Below are positions 11,664-25,300 of a DNA stretch of 64,000 bases, piece by piece. The DNA is from Papaver somniferum (taxonomy: Eukaryota; Streptophyta; Magnoliopsida; Ranunculales; Papaveraceae). How positions within the stretch are numbered: position 1 is the first letter of the stretch; each line of letters begins with the position of its first letter. The stretch covers positions 123,218,336 through 123,282,335 of the forward strand of contig NC_039360.1 of NCBI RefSeq assembly GCF_003573695.1, given 5' to 3'. The notes beneath the pieces were generated by a model. The model made no database searches. It was not told where the DNA came from and saw nothing but the letters and a program-made list of their open reading frames with translations. The position numbers and the translations under genes were made by a program.

Positions 11664-12174
11664 TTATTCATCTCCTCCAACTTGTGTAGGATTACGTGGT
11701 ATAAGCTCCGAGTTAAACTCAGGAAATGCATTTTTCAGGATTACATAGCATTAATAAAGTGTGAAGGCTTTACTGGTTTGACCAAAGTATTTCCTTCGGT
11801 CGAGTTCCTCCTGTAAAAACAGAAACACGAACTATTTACAATTAGATGGAATAACATTTCATAATTAGGAGTAGAGATAATGAAATAAAAAATCTTACAA
11901 TGACTTCTTCCGACAGTGGAACACCTCTGCTCTTATAAAATCTTTTAAGGATACCGACGTACACTCTTATTATACTTTTAATGTGACCAACTCTTCCTTT
12001 TATGACGCTTCTTGTTCTTTGATGTCCATTAACGAACTCCTGAGTGTAATTGTGGTACACCTGGTCCCAAACATGAGCAGTCGGAACTTGATGGTGTACA
12101 ACATCATGTTGCAATGCCACATTAACCCAGGCCCTAGTGATCGCTGCGTCTTCTTATTGTGAATACAAACTCAT
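11664..12174 (-). pseudogene. Myb/SANT-like (GST T3-like / Harbinger ORF1-like) locus 1
   Basis: Two exons are inferred: 12174-11899 (276 bp, ATG at 12174) and 11810-11664, with GT (GTAAGATT) and AG (TTTTTACAG) borders and a phase-0 intron. Exon 1 reads EDAAITRAWVNVALQHDVV, then HVWDQVYHNYTQEF and RSVIKGRVGHI, the trihelix/Myb-like layout of plant GST-T3-like and PIF/Harbinger ORF1 proteins. Exon 2 reads KAFTLY, stop, CYVILKNAFPEFN, which fits the C-terminal block of that family. An in-frame TAA lies at codon 7 (12154-12156) and another in exon 2, so it is probably dead. A TATA box (CTATAAATAG) lies at 12271-12280. Confidence 0.6.
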
Positions 12175-12270
12175 ACTTAAATATATATTATGTGTTGAAG
12201 TTTAAAGAGGATTGGAGAATGAATAAACTTTTGTTATGATTTTGGTGTAGATTCCTTGTGTTGGGAAACT

Positions 12271-12280
12271 CTATTTATAG
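12271..12280 (-). promoter_or_regulatory. TATA box, Myb/SANT-like locus 1
   Basis: CTATAAATAG lies about 97 bases upstream of the ATG at 12174. Loci 2 and 3 have similar boxes (13278-13287 and 14344-14353) at comparable distances. Confidence 0.5.
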
Positions 12281-12463
12281 TTGAATGGTGTTAAAATTTT
12301 TGTTACAATACTGACTAAGCCCAAGCTGTCCGCACATTGGAGATCTATAAAAGATAACTTTAGAGCCCCATTTTTTACTTTGACTTATGTGTATATTCCA
12401 TTTTAAATATACATATATTTGAATCAACACACAAACAAGTACATTACAATTTATGATGTGATA

Positions 12464-12586
12464 CCTAACTCACTTCTTAGGAATCACGGTGACACTTAGC
12501 GTGTGCAATAAGCATTTGAACCGTTAGGTGTCCCTAACGGACGAGTGTTTTCTCGTGAGGGTTTACAAAGAGGTATACCCACAAAA
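12464..12586 (-). repeat. Conserved 3'-flank hairpin element, copy 2
   Basis: It starts 11 bases after the stop of locus 2. Hairpin 2 is a perfect 8-bp stem (CCGTTAGG/CCTAACGG, 4-base loop) and hairpin 1 is ACGAG/CTCGT. Much of the block can be matched by eye with copies 1 and 3, including TGAACCGTTAGG and CTCGTGAGGGTTTACA. Confidence 0.75.
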
Positions 12587-12597
12587 CCAAGAACAAA

Positions 12598-13161
12598 CTA
12601 AAAACAAGGTCCATAATGATCCATAGGTAAACCTTCTTCGTCAAACTCTTCGATGTATAGGTCTGAAAATTCATCGTTGTCAGGGACTCTTTTAAGATAT
12701 GTTAGAATGTTGGGTAACTTAGTTTACAGATATTCAAAAACTTCATCGTGTGGAAAATCCACGCCCTGTGTTCGATGGTACTTCGTTCTTGCTCATGCCT
12801 CCTAAAATATTTAAACTTTAACATTGAATCCATTTGGTATAAGTGAAAATCAATACACATAGATGGATTAAACATTTACAATTTTTTGAGTTGTCATTTC
12901 TTCAGGATTAGGCTCGTTGTTGAAAGCCATTACTTGGTAGGCATGAAAGATGTCAAGTTCCTTTTGGATAAACCAATATCGTTCCTTTAAATTTTGTACC
13001 GTTCTTTTCCAACCAGTTCCAAATTCTCTTTTGTAAAACTGCCATATACGTCGCCACAATTATCCCTCTCTTATCCTTCCTCGTTCTACATTTTTACAAG
13101 AGCTTTGGGTCAGCCAAGTTTTCATTATTACCAAATCCTCTGCGGAATCAAATGAAGTCAT
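12598..13161 (-). pseudogene. Myb/SANT-like locus 2
   Basis: The exon structure matches locus 1: exon 1 13161-12880 (282 bp, ATG at 13161) and exon 2 12801-12598, with donor ATT|GTAAAT and acceptor TTTTAG. Exon 1 reads MTSFDSAEDLVIMKTWL and, after a TAA at about 13060-13062, LWRRIWQFYKREFGTGWKRT and VQNLKERYWFIQKELDIFHA. The spacing of W, F/Y and R residues fits a trihelix/Myb-like DNA-binding domain. Exon 2 has two stops but retains an acidic C-terminus (DNDEFSDLYIEEFDEEG). A TATA box lies at 13278-13287. The ATG at 13242 would add 27 residues; the start at 13161 was chosen because it matches the sister loci. Confidence 0.6.
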
Positions 13162-13277
13162 TATAGGTTTGTCTTTTTTTTTTAAATCAAAGCTTACAAT
13201 CAAACGACCTTCACTTTCTTCAGAAAAGATAGAAGGAAACAAAAGGTATCGGTGTGTGAGATTACTAGGTAACCATC

Positions 13278-13287
13278 CTTTTTATAG
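13278..13287 (-). promoter_or_regulatory. TATA box, Myb/SANT-like locus 2
   Basis: CTATAAAAAG on the minus strand lies about 117 bases before the chosen ATG. Confidence 0.45.
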
Positions 13288-13583
13288 GTACCAACTTACT
13301 TTTTGGTGTACGAAAATGATTAAGCAATTTATTTTAAACGGTTGTGTTCTTTTTACAAACAACAGTTTCTTTTCACAAACGCACTAGCATTTATGACAAG
13401 TCTAAATGACAGGACGTGTAGGTGCAATAGATCGATTTATATGGGTTTTTTAGTAGGATGTGTAGTTATTTTATTACAATTATGCAATTACTGTCAATAA
13501 TAGAAGTTTAAAGCAATTTCATTGGATTTGACACATCAATAGAAATGTAAAGCAAAAGATAAATTTAAAGGGAAAAATTTCAA

Positions 13584-13709
13584 TGCTACATCACTTTCGC
13601 AGGAGATGCGGCTGCACTTACCATGTGCAACAAGCCTTTGAACCGTTAGGTGACCCTGTCAGACGAGTTATAGTCTCGTGAGGGTTTACAAAAAGGTATG
13701 CCCGCAAAA
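13584..13709 (-). repeat. Conserved 3'-flank hairpin element, copy 3
   Basis: It starts 16 bases after the stop of locus 3. Hairpin 1 is identical to copy 1, including its loop. The hairpin 2 right arm has three changes and would be weaker. Confidence 0.75.
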
Positions 13710-13725
13710 ACAATGCATTAAGTTT

Positions 13726-14232
13726 TTAGTCCTCGCCCGCATCGGGGGATTCAAGTGCTAATAGTTGGGGGTCCATGGTACGAAAGTTATGCCTTAGACT
13801 CGGGAAGCAATTGTAGAATATAAATTGTGCTCCTTTTTTCTGCAAGTATAAATCCCGCGCATGACCCTCTTGCAAGAATCAAAGACATATTAACTATCAA
13901 TGTTTTATTGGCATATTTAAATTAAATATATGATAGATTTATATTAAATTAATTTACAATTGTTCCTTCATTCCATCCAACAGGAATGTTACGATATATA
14001 GGTATTTGTAGTGCTACAAATAGTTTGAGATCCTTCATTATCGTAGAGACACGAGCTCGCAACGATGGCCTTGACCGATTATTATGGTTTCCTATTATGT
14101 CGGTAAATTGTTGTCTCGACCGATTCCAATTATCACTAGCCCTTTGCTCAGTTTGTTCCTTAGCATGGTTTAGAACAGCACAGTAAGTCCTAATTAGAGC
14201 CCCATCTTCCTCTGGAGTAAACCTTTAGCCAT
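13726..14232 (-). CDS. Myb/SANT-like locus 3, nearly intact
   Basis: Exons are 14232-13958 and 13866-13726, phase-0 intron. Exon 1 is 275 bp, one base short of the 276 bp in locus 1. The shortage falls at the start: ATGGCTAAAGG is followed by TTTACTCC, and one extra T would put MAKG in frame with FTPEEDGALIRTYCAVLN. The domain continues with SDNWNRSRQQF and SLRARVSTIMKDLKL. Exon 2 reads GHARDLYLQKKGAQFIFYNC and ends with an acidic tail. Apart from the possible one-base deletion no stop is seen. The family binds DNA in some Harbinger transposons; a role here is unknown. Confidence 0.6.
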
Positions 14233-14343
14233 TTTTGGGTTTGAAAATTGTAGAATAGATAAAAAGGAATGAAACTACTTTTGGATATAGATTTTTAATA
14301 CTACTTACAAAGAGCATGCGAATATTTGTGTTGATGATTATGA

Positions 14344-14353
14344 CTATTTATAG
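14344..14353 (-). promoter_or_regulatory. TATA box, Myb/SANT-like locus 3
   Basis: CTATAAATAG lies 112 bases upstream of the ATG at 14232. Confidence 0.5.
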
Positions 14354-14519
14354 CCAAGTTCTACATGTCCAAAATAATTGAAAGTTGGCTTCATTGTTTC
14401 ACACCATGTGATCGTGTTTAAAGCAAAAGTTTCCAACTGCATCAATTATCAATGATGTTCTATTGACAATTCACTCATTGCAATGGGTCATTTATGTGTT
14501 TTGAAAACTCACTGCAATG

Positions 14520-14950
14520 GGTCATTGTATGGTCATTTCAAAGCTATTCATTTGGTCAGGTCTTATCTTGCGGTATAATGTTATCAATAATAATTGACAG
14601 TATAGTGATACCGTATAGTCATATCAACTAAAAATTCATTAATTTAGACATATAAGTAGACATAGATGTTTTTATAAGTAACGTTTCAAATGAATTCAAA
14701 TTCAAACCTCATTTTTTTAATATTATATGAATAGTTGGAGCTGTTATAAGTTACATTTCAAAAGAATTCAAATTCAAACATAATTTATAAATATCATATG
14801 AATAGTTAAAGCTATTATTAGTTACGTTTAGAATTGTCTAGTCTAAAGAAAATAAAAATTTATTTAAATTTTTTAAATATCCATATTGTATGATCATTTC
14901 AAAGTTATTTACTTTGGTCAGGTCTTATCTTATCTTGCAGTATACTGCCT
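14520..14950. repeat. Local duplications in intergenic DNA
   Basis: A block of about 55 bp (GTATGGTCATTTCAAAG ... TTTGGTCAGGTCTTATCTTG) at 14531-14577 recurs at 14888-14940. Between them, a unit of about 80 bp containing GAATTCAAATTCAAAC occurs twice (14670-14765). No gene is seen in 14240-15000. Confidence 0.6.
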
Positions 14951-15004
14951 CCCACGCATGTCAAAGTTAATCATACAAAAATTAAAAACTGCGGTAGCAT
15001 GTGG

Positions 15005-15199
15005 TCATGTCACTTTTGGAATGTGATCGAACAAAGCAAGTTGAAATTGATAGGAACTTCATCTATGAAAAACTCGAGGAAAACATAATTAAAGTACCAT
15101 ATGTTCATACCACATAACAATTAGAAGATATTCTTACTAAGACCGTATCGAATAATATATTGGGCGTTCGTGATATCCATGCACCACCTCGAGGAAGAA
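15005..15199 (+). pseudogene. Ty1/copia RNase H C-terminal remnant
   Basis: One frame reads CDRTKQVEIDRNFIYEKLEE, then IIKVPYVHTT, a stop, QLEDILTKTVSNNILG and finally DIHAPPRGRMLN. This is the conserved end of copia polyproteins (His/Lys-x-Val-Glu-Ile-Asp-xx-Phe-Ile, Gln-Leu-xx-Ile-xx-Thr-Lys) just before the 3' LTR. The upstream pol is missing. An in-frame TAA lies before QLEDI. Confidence 0.75.
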
Positions 15200-15405
15200 T
15201 GTTGAATAGAGTAACCAATTGTGAATAGAGTAAGTTGTTAGTGGTTGTAATAGTGGTCTAAATTTGACTTTCATTTTTTCTTCCCTTTCCTGACAACACG
15301 GTTTGTAAAACGTGTTTCCGTTTTCTTGTAAACACCAAAAATATCTCCTTTGGAGATTTAATTTAATCTATCCAAATTTTGTTAATGAACCTAAGCTTCT
15401 TAACA
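15200..15405 (+). repeat. Short copia LTR
   Basis: This 206-bp sequence begins TGTTGAATAGAG and ends CTTCTTAACA, directly after the RNase H remnant and a weak purine tract. The TGTTGAA start is common in short copia LTRs. No second LTR is seen. Confidence 0.6.
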
Positions 15406-15410
15406 ATATA

Positions 15411-15681
15411 CTCCCTCCGTCCCTAATTAGATGACCTACTTGGTTTTAAGTTTTGTCCCATAAATAGATGACCTATTTTTATTACTATAAAAAATATGTA
15501 TAATTTGATAGTTATGTTTATATTCGTTATGTAGGTGTTTTAAAATGCTTTTCAACGGTATAAAATTTACGAAAAACCGTGATATAGTTTAAAAGATAAA
15601 TTATTTCTAAGTTTTACTAACATCCTTATTTTAAAAATTGTGCAAACTACAACTAGGTCATCTAATTAGAGACGGAGGGAG
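15411..15681 (+). mobile_element. Stowaway MITE
   Basis: The element is 271 bp with CTCCCTCCGTCCC at the left and GACGGAGGGAG at the right, flanked by TA at 15409-15410 and 15682-15683. The inverted arms extend inwards through AATTAGATGACCTA. This is the Tc1/mariner-type MITE family typical of plants. Confidence 0.9.
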
Positions 15682-15924
15682 TATGATAAGATGCATCCAA
15701 AGACAAAGCAAGAAAAAAAGATCAAGGTTTATAAAATTGCAGCTTCGAAAGAAACAAATTCTCATTAAGGTAAAACTCAAATTACTATCACAAATGAAGT
15801 ACATTTCAGGAAAACATATACTTAAAATTGCAAAGAAATAATAGATGAAAACATAGAGATATTAATGCATAACCATTATTCATATTTCGGCGAAATTATT
15901 GATAATTTCAACTCAAAATTTGAC

Positions 15925-18363
<2,439 letters not shown>

Positions 18364-18437
18364 TTTGTCACTAAAAGCTAGTGAACTTGAGAAAAGACAG
18401 AATGGTTTTGAGTGATGCAATGACACTGATCTGTGGG

Positions 18438-18447
18438 CTTTATATAG
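18438..18447 (-). promoter_or_regulatory. TATA box of peroxidase gene
   Basis: The minus strand reads CTATATAAAG. The expected start of transcription is about 18410, which puts the hAT-like MITE (17648-18363) inside the 5' untranslated region. Confidence 0.65.
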
Positions 18448-20062
18448 AGAAATTTTAAGAGGAGCAGTTAATAAGAAAATATAAAACAAATTGAGAATGG
18501 TTGGAGTTGGTTACTAGCTCTCTCAATGATCATTTTTCCGAAGACCTTTCTGAATTATTGATTGAACCATTAAGAATACCGTTATCTAACCACGTATCAA
18601 GTCGCTCTCAGTTGATCTTAGTTAGGAATAACAAATTAGTCGGGACAAATTTGGAACTCATTTACGCAAGAAAATCAAGGTGTTGAGGGTTAAAACTCGA
18701 AACTGCAACGTTTTTGTTACTATTGAGAAGACCAATTAGTAGTGTTCCCAATTTTGAGTGGCATTTTGCAAGCAAAACAACAAAACCAGTCTGATACTGT
18801 ATTCTTTATGGAGTTGGAGAACCACTTTTCCTACTTTTGTCAACGAAAACTAAATCTACGTTTTTCTTTTTTAATCCTTGATTCGTTATTTGTGTTTTCT
18901 TTTTCTTTTTGACCCACTACACAATATAAGTTACGATCATACGGTACTCAATCAAGGTTACTTAAACCATGGACCCTTGTACATGATTTACTTTGATTTT
19001 TCTTGTGTAATCATTGGCGCAACGTGCTAGAACAGATCTTTAGTATCCACTAAAGAGAACATATGTCCCAGGCATTATTGCAGCGCAGTAAAATGTGTTC
19101 AATTTCGACCTCCCTGTGACAGAACTTACACAGGCTATTTCTGATGGAGATAGTGAACTCTGCAATGCTGCACGCATCATGAAATTGACTTCGGGTGGAA
19201 CTTCTTGCACCCTACTAGTTCAGTGGAGGCAATCTGCAATGGCATGAAATCCTCTAGGATGCTGCAGCAGTATTATAAAGGATGCTGCAGCCGTATTATA
19301 TAGGATGATGTCCTCACCCGCTTCAAAAGATTGGAAAATACATAGAAGATGAAGTAAACCGATCCCAATAACTATCATTAGAAGATAAATCTCTGACAGT
19401 TGCCTGTTTGTTCTTAGTCTTCTTGTAAATATTTGGAAATTCATTCTTCCACATGTCGCGTCAACACTGAATTGCTTCTCCACTTCTAATGACACAAGTG
19501 CTGTTCCATAGGGGTTTTATCGAAACTGAATAACTCAGACAGTAATGTGCTTACATATTCTTAACGTTATAGATTGAATCTCCACAATTGTGTCAAAAAC
19601 GAACTACCTGAAATGTAGGATGAGGACCCTAGGGAAAAAAAAGAGAAAAATATAACTCACTATGACCTTGTCACATTTGGAACTCATCCTTGGACCCTAC
19701 GCACCACCTGAAATGGAGAATGAGGAGTTGAGATTACCAACTCTGATATTGCTGGAATTTGAACCTTTGTCATCAATGATAACAAAAAAATTCAAAGTTA
19801 CAAACTGATCTATTTTAGACTGACAGAACCTGACTATTCCACCCACAGTTTCCAAATTACCCGAGCAAATTTCTGCTCAACTTCAACTTATATATGATTA
19901 CGTTTGCACGAGTTTGAAATTGATCACAAATTATTCGGATATAGGGAATCAAGACTACAGCACCACATAGAGAACCAGATGTACCTGTTAATACCTCTTA
20001 TTAGTGACACTTAACTAGTTCTTTCTTAAACTTTTCCTTTGTTGTACTCCTAGCAGATACTT
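18448..20062. other. Intergenic between peroxidase and SG1-like gene, with LINE remnant
   Basis: Mostly non-coding. At about 19040-19200 the minus strand reads SLCKFCHREVEIEHILLRCN followed by NAWDI, the Cys-xx-Cys/His/Cys pattern of the zf-RVT zinc-binding domain at the end of plant LINE polyproteins. Nothing else was recognised. Confidence 0.45.
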
Positions 20063-21773
20063 TCACTTTCTGTAAGAAAATTGAGCTTCAAACTCTTTTT
20101 TAAGTTGATCATGTGATTCTGTTTTTGCTGCCAGTACAACATCATCAAGGAACCCTCTCTGGGGAAATTCATCGGGTATAAGGCTTCGATAAATCTTAAA
20201 TTGTTCTTCTGCTTCCTTTGCTTTATCTAGTAGGCTGTGGATGATTCCCTGTAACAAGAAAACTATTGTTTCTGAAAATGCAATGATTTATAAATGATAT
20301 GGAAAGAATACATGAACTACAGGAATTCATTTCCAAAAACAATGGCGTAAACAGGAAATCTTGGTAATATATTGTCAGTAATTCCAGAACCTGTGTGAAA
20401 ACTATCTCTGGTTGGTAAATATTTTCTATCTGTTATTTAGTTAAGTATACAAGTCATTGTGGAAATGGACATTGTTTGCTAAGATGCTGGACTTTATTGA
20501 ATATGGAAACTCTTGCTTTGGCTAACTTAGTGATACCCAACAAAGACTTTGTTCACATAATTTTCGTAATTTTCAGGCATTGTTTTCACTATCGTGTTGA
20601 TTAGCTTCCAAACAGCAATTTGTATCAGGATCAGAAAGCAAATGCGGCCAAACTATTTCACAACTCACAAAAAATACATTTACCTGACAAAGATAAGGTC
20701 TAAAATCTCGAGGGTTATCATCAACTAGATCTTGAAATTTCCTTAAACCTTCCTCCAGGTTACCCTGCAGTAGTTGCAAAGACAATTTTCAGTCTTAAGC
20801 TTACAATCATACTTTGCCGCTGAGGAAAAAGACTCAACACTGATGATGTTAACAAACTAATAAGGATAAACAGACTACCTTTACTACATTCATCTGTGCA
20901 ATCAGAATTCTTATATTGCGCTCCTCAGTGACTCTATTTTCTTTACGAGCAACTTCCAAAGCTTTAGTCAGCATCTCAAACAGCGCCTCATCTTCATGGT
21001 TTTTGTGCATCACCATTGCCAAACCCTTGAAAAAGAAGAAAGACTAAGTTGCACCCACTGACCCACATACATAAACATTGACAGTTAACAAAGAGATTAA
21101 GGAATCATACATGAAGTGCTCTAAGTAAAAGAGGTCTATCCACCAAGATATCTTCAAACAATCTCTTGGCCTTACTCAAATCACCCAACATTTCATAACT
21201 AAGAGCTTGAAGAAGCCTCCATTCAACCTCATCAGGTTCAGTTTCTATCAACCTTTCAACATGCTTTGACAGCCTCTTTTGTTTTCCCAATTCTCATTTT
21301 CCCATACAAAATCACTTTTAAGCTTCAACATTTCTTGGATTTTTCTCCAATATCTTCAGATACATCTCTTCATTATCAGTCGTTTCACTCATTTCCTCCA
21401 CTTCAGAACTAGTAATTGTTTCTGATATTCCTGCCAGAGCTGGTTTACAGTAAAACTTACCCATAAAGAGAAGAGACCCAAAAATCAAAATTGCCATCTT
21501 CTCAGTAAAGGGTTTGATAAAATCTATCTGGGTTTTTGACAAACATTTATCCTTGATTGAATCTGTAACTGGTTTTGGAGATCGAAGCGAGTTAGATAGA
21601 CACTGAAGGTGGGTTTTAGAATGAAAAAAGAGTGATTTTTGAGGATTGGTTATTTGAATGATTGATGGGATTCTATGGGATTCAGTGAGAAAGACAGGTT
21701 TTACCAAGTATCTGTGATTCAGAAATTCTGTTTTGGAATAGACTGTGAGAGGATTGATTGATGGGGAACCCAT
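20063..21773 (-). CDS. SG1: SLOW GREEN 1-like chloroplast TPR protein, two single-base frame breaks
   Basis: The Arabidopsis counterpart is a plastid tetratricopeptide protein needed for chloroplast development. Exons: 21773-21111, 21025-20879, 20764-20684 and 20248-20063, GT-AG borders, phase 0. The N-terminus is Ser/Thr/Lys-rich (transit-peptide-like), followed by a hydrophobic segment MAILIFGSLLFMGKFYC. The TPR region reads VERLIETEPDEVEWRLLQAL, SYEMLGDLSKAKRLFEDIL, HGLAMVMHK, GNLEEGLRKFQDLVDDNPRD and YLCQGIIHSLLDKAKEAEEQ. The expected ALKVILYGKMRIGKTKEAVK is readable, but one T is missing near 21319 (GCTTAAAAG) and one A is extra near 21258 (GTCAAAGC). The two cancel; the 60 bases between are out of frame, and read literally the protein stops at 21319. 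Both lie in homopolymer runs, so sequencing error is as likely as mutation. About 358 residues if corrected. Confidence 0.85.
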
Positions 21774-22301
21774 CTTTCTTGAAGAACCCCAAAACCCTTG
21801 ACAACTTCAAGTCAAAACCCTTGTTTGTGATCACTTGTAGAAAGTTAGGGTGTCACCTAGAAACTGGTCTGCACTTTATTGGTAGATTCTCGTGACCGAG
21901 ATCAATCAACCAATGAGTGCAGTAGTATAAATATCAGCCGAGCTTAACCAATGAGTACCATATGCCTTGACCCTGGCGGCACAACTTCAAAAATGGCGAA
22001 GTAGCTAATTTTGATTCAGTATCGGCTAGATATCACCCCAACCTTTGGCATTTTATGTAAAGGATTGTTTTGTTTTGTATTGCTTTCCATACAGATGACA
22101 CCAAATTCAATGGATGCATATAGTGATACTGATTACTGAGACGCACTAAAGAAACTTGAATGAATAACAGTGATAGATTTGTAAAGGAATACATAACAAA
22201 ACCAACGAAATTTTCAGGAGATACTTGCAAGGGAACATCAATTTACAGGTGTTTTAGGTGGCTAAAGATGGTGATTCTTGCTTAGATTATGCAAGAAAAT
22301 A
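21774..22301. other. Intergenic: 3' side of RH39-like gene and 5' side of SG1-like gene
   Basis: No gene. This stretch should hold the RH39-like 3' untranslated region and the SG1-like promoter; no clear TATA or poly(A) signal could be assigned. Confidence 0.5.
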
Positions 22302-25300
22302 TCAACTAGGCCTCGTTGATCGTCTTCCACTCGGAGATGACGAAGACGAACTACGTCCCCTAAATCCTACAACATTGAGTTTTGTGGGCTTGAAATTTGT
22401 GTTGCCAGATTTCCTGCCATCTGTTTGCTGTTTCACTCCACTAGACGGCTTCCTTGAGCTAGAACTAGAAGAAAAGGAAGGTTTAGAGACGGTTGTTTCT
22501 CTTCTAGGTTTCGTTGGTGCAGAGGAAGTTGTTGCTCTTCTACTTTTGGTTGGTGCAGAAGGTCTTCCTACTTTGACTCCTCTCCTTTGCGACGATGTAT
22601 TGATGGCTGTTACTACTCTCCCACGTCTTGAAGTTTTCGCTGATGAGCTACTGTTAATCTTACTTTTCACATTTGAGGCTTTTACCAAATTTGAATTCTT
22701 ACTTCCCTTTTGCTCATAAACTTGGGATTTAGCCTTTTCCCATCTCAAGTTATCTGCACTGAGAGATTCCAAGCTCTCATTCTTCCCTATGGCTTGCTCA
22801 ATCCTGTTGGCCAAAAGTTGGTCTTTCCTTGATATTAAACTTGTCACTTTGCCTGTTAACATAGAATGATGACTCAAATCAAGAATAATTCATAGCCCAT
22901 TGTTGATGATGATAATTCAAGGAAGCAAAGGAAATATGGAGCTTGTTTATTTCTTAATATTAGGGATAAGAGGCATGCACTATGCAAATTGCTTGACTTT
23001 GCGAGAAACGAGTACTTGTGCCATTGTGCATGCCCACAAAATGAAGGATAGAAAAATTAGATATGTACCTTTTGCTCCCATACGAGCTGTTCTTCCGGTT
23101 CGATGGAGATAATCAATCTAAAGTACCATCAAAGATAACAGTTTAGGTTTGAATTCTGAAATACATTGATCTAAGAGAATTGAGCAGAATAATACAGAAA
23201 TCAGGAGGCATACTTACAGCGTTTGAGGGAAAATCAAACATAATAACATGGTCAACATCCAAATCCAGACCTCGAGCGGCTAAATCTGTGCAGACCAATG
23301 TAGGGCAATCTCCAGTTTCACTCTTAAACTTTTTTAGGTTTTCAACCCTAGAAATAGACAAAGTCAGTCCAATTCTAAATAGAAAATGAAATGCTATATA
23401 TATTCTAGTACGTGTAAATGAAAAATAATAGTAACAAATTGATAGTCATCTCACCTTTGTTCAGCTGGCACCTCCCCGTGATAATTTACTGTGAAAATTT
23501 GATTTTCACCAAGATAATGATCAACTGCACGACTTGAATTCAAGGTGTTACAGAACACCATGACCCTGTTTCCCTTTGCAAGACTTGGCTCCAGAACCTG
23601 TTAAAACATAGCCACAACGTCATTAAGCAAAAAAGTTCTTGTAAAAGATATATACACTGCAGGTCATGCGTGGTTCTCAAGAAACATTTTCATTTGTTTC
23701 TATAAAATTTTTGAAGGTTTACAAAATGCACCTGCATCAAAGCTTCCAGTTTGTTTTCAGAGCCAGAGAGCTTGATAAAATCATGACGAGCAGATGCAAC
23801 CTTCTTGTGTAAGGTCGATGTGCGAAGATGAATTATTCCTTGAAATTCCTCGTCAACCAACTTTTGCACTCCCTGCAATGCAATAGGAACATTTAAATTA
23901 AAATACAGTGAAGCTGATTAAGAATAAGCATATACAAAATGATTATAAACGAACTAGATCTTTTTTTAGTTTCAGATTTACGTTTGAAGGTAGATGTAAT
24001 TATTGCCTTAAATGGTTTCTCAAACTTGCTAATTGCTACTACAAAATTATAATTTAGATAAGAATCATTAAATACTCAAAAAGTAGCATAGATACCATTT
24101 TACAGCAATATACCTGTGTCATCGTAGCAGTCACCAGAACTGTTTGAAATCCTTCGTCGTCAGATTTCGTAGCACGATTCTTCAATGGGCTAAGAAACTT
24201 ACGGATATCAGGCCCAAACCCACGATCGAACATAGTGTCTGACTCATCCAACACCTAGCACAAGATACCACTTCAAAATCGTTGCATATTTAGTTATTCA
24301 CCATATACAACTATTATTGTTAGATGAGAAAAGTAGAGTTTTAACTCTGAGAATCCATTTCCCTCTATTCTTCTATTATATTTTCACTTTTGACAACCGA
24401 GTCAACATACTACCTGGCAGAAACATCTCTTTGCAGCTAAAACTCAATTTTGATCCGAAACTACTTGCATTCTTCGAGTTTTCACTTTCCTCATACACCT
24501 TAGTATGATCTAAAAGAATGTGAGTTGCATTTGGGACATACTTAACCTAAAGTACAAAATGCAATGCTACTTCATACATGATGTATCTGCTCCTAAGTTA
24601 CATCATTAATGTTTAGATCTGCCAGAATATATGGTTCACAGTCATGATTTTTGACATAGCTTGTGTGTTTCTAACAGTGACATTAATAATTATCCTGTTC
24701 AATGTACGTGGATAGATACAAAGAGTCAAAGATGGAAAAATTATCACTAACCACATATTTGATGTCACCATAAACCAAATTCCCATCTTGAATATGTTGA
24801 AGAACCCTTCCTGGAGTTCCAACAACCATATCAACAGGGACATTCAATGAATCCTCTTGCGGTCTTAAACGGCCCCCGCCACTCACCATTGTAGATCTGA
24901 ATCTCGCATGATGACTTATGGACTTCGCCACGCGAAATACCTACAAATTTTCTCAAAAGATCAAAAACAAGAAAATGAAGTTCTTCAATGAATAACCATA
25001 GAAAAATTCTCATGATCTCTTAATATCCCATTTCAGAAGATGGTATGGACCTGTTCGCAGAGCTCTCGTGTTGGACACAGCACAACAGCCCGAGGACGCC
25101 TCGGTTTCATTAGCATGCCATATAAGGTTTCATCCCGTCTAAGAAGCTACACAGAAAAATAAAGACAGGGCTCTCCTTATATTCCATCCCTTGACAAAAT
25201 GCTTAACATATTCAATATAGCTGATAGTGCAACCCTACTGCTATGGTAAACTTAGGTGAAACAATGACAGCTTGAGAAAATTCAAATAGCAGAAGACAAA

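Noticed and set aside
11519..13709. Hammerhead or other self-cleaving ribozyme in the 3' hairpin elements
   Set aside because: The GGACGAG...CTCGTGAGG arrangement recalls a hammerhead, but the required CUGANGA and GAAA core bases are absent on both strands.
22258..22719. 153-codon plus-strand ORF over the RH39-like tail
   Set aside because: It is the antisense shadow of the basic, Ser-rich C-terminal exon.
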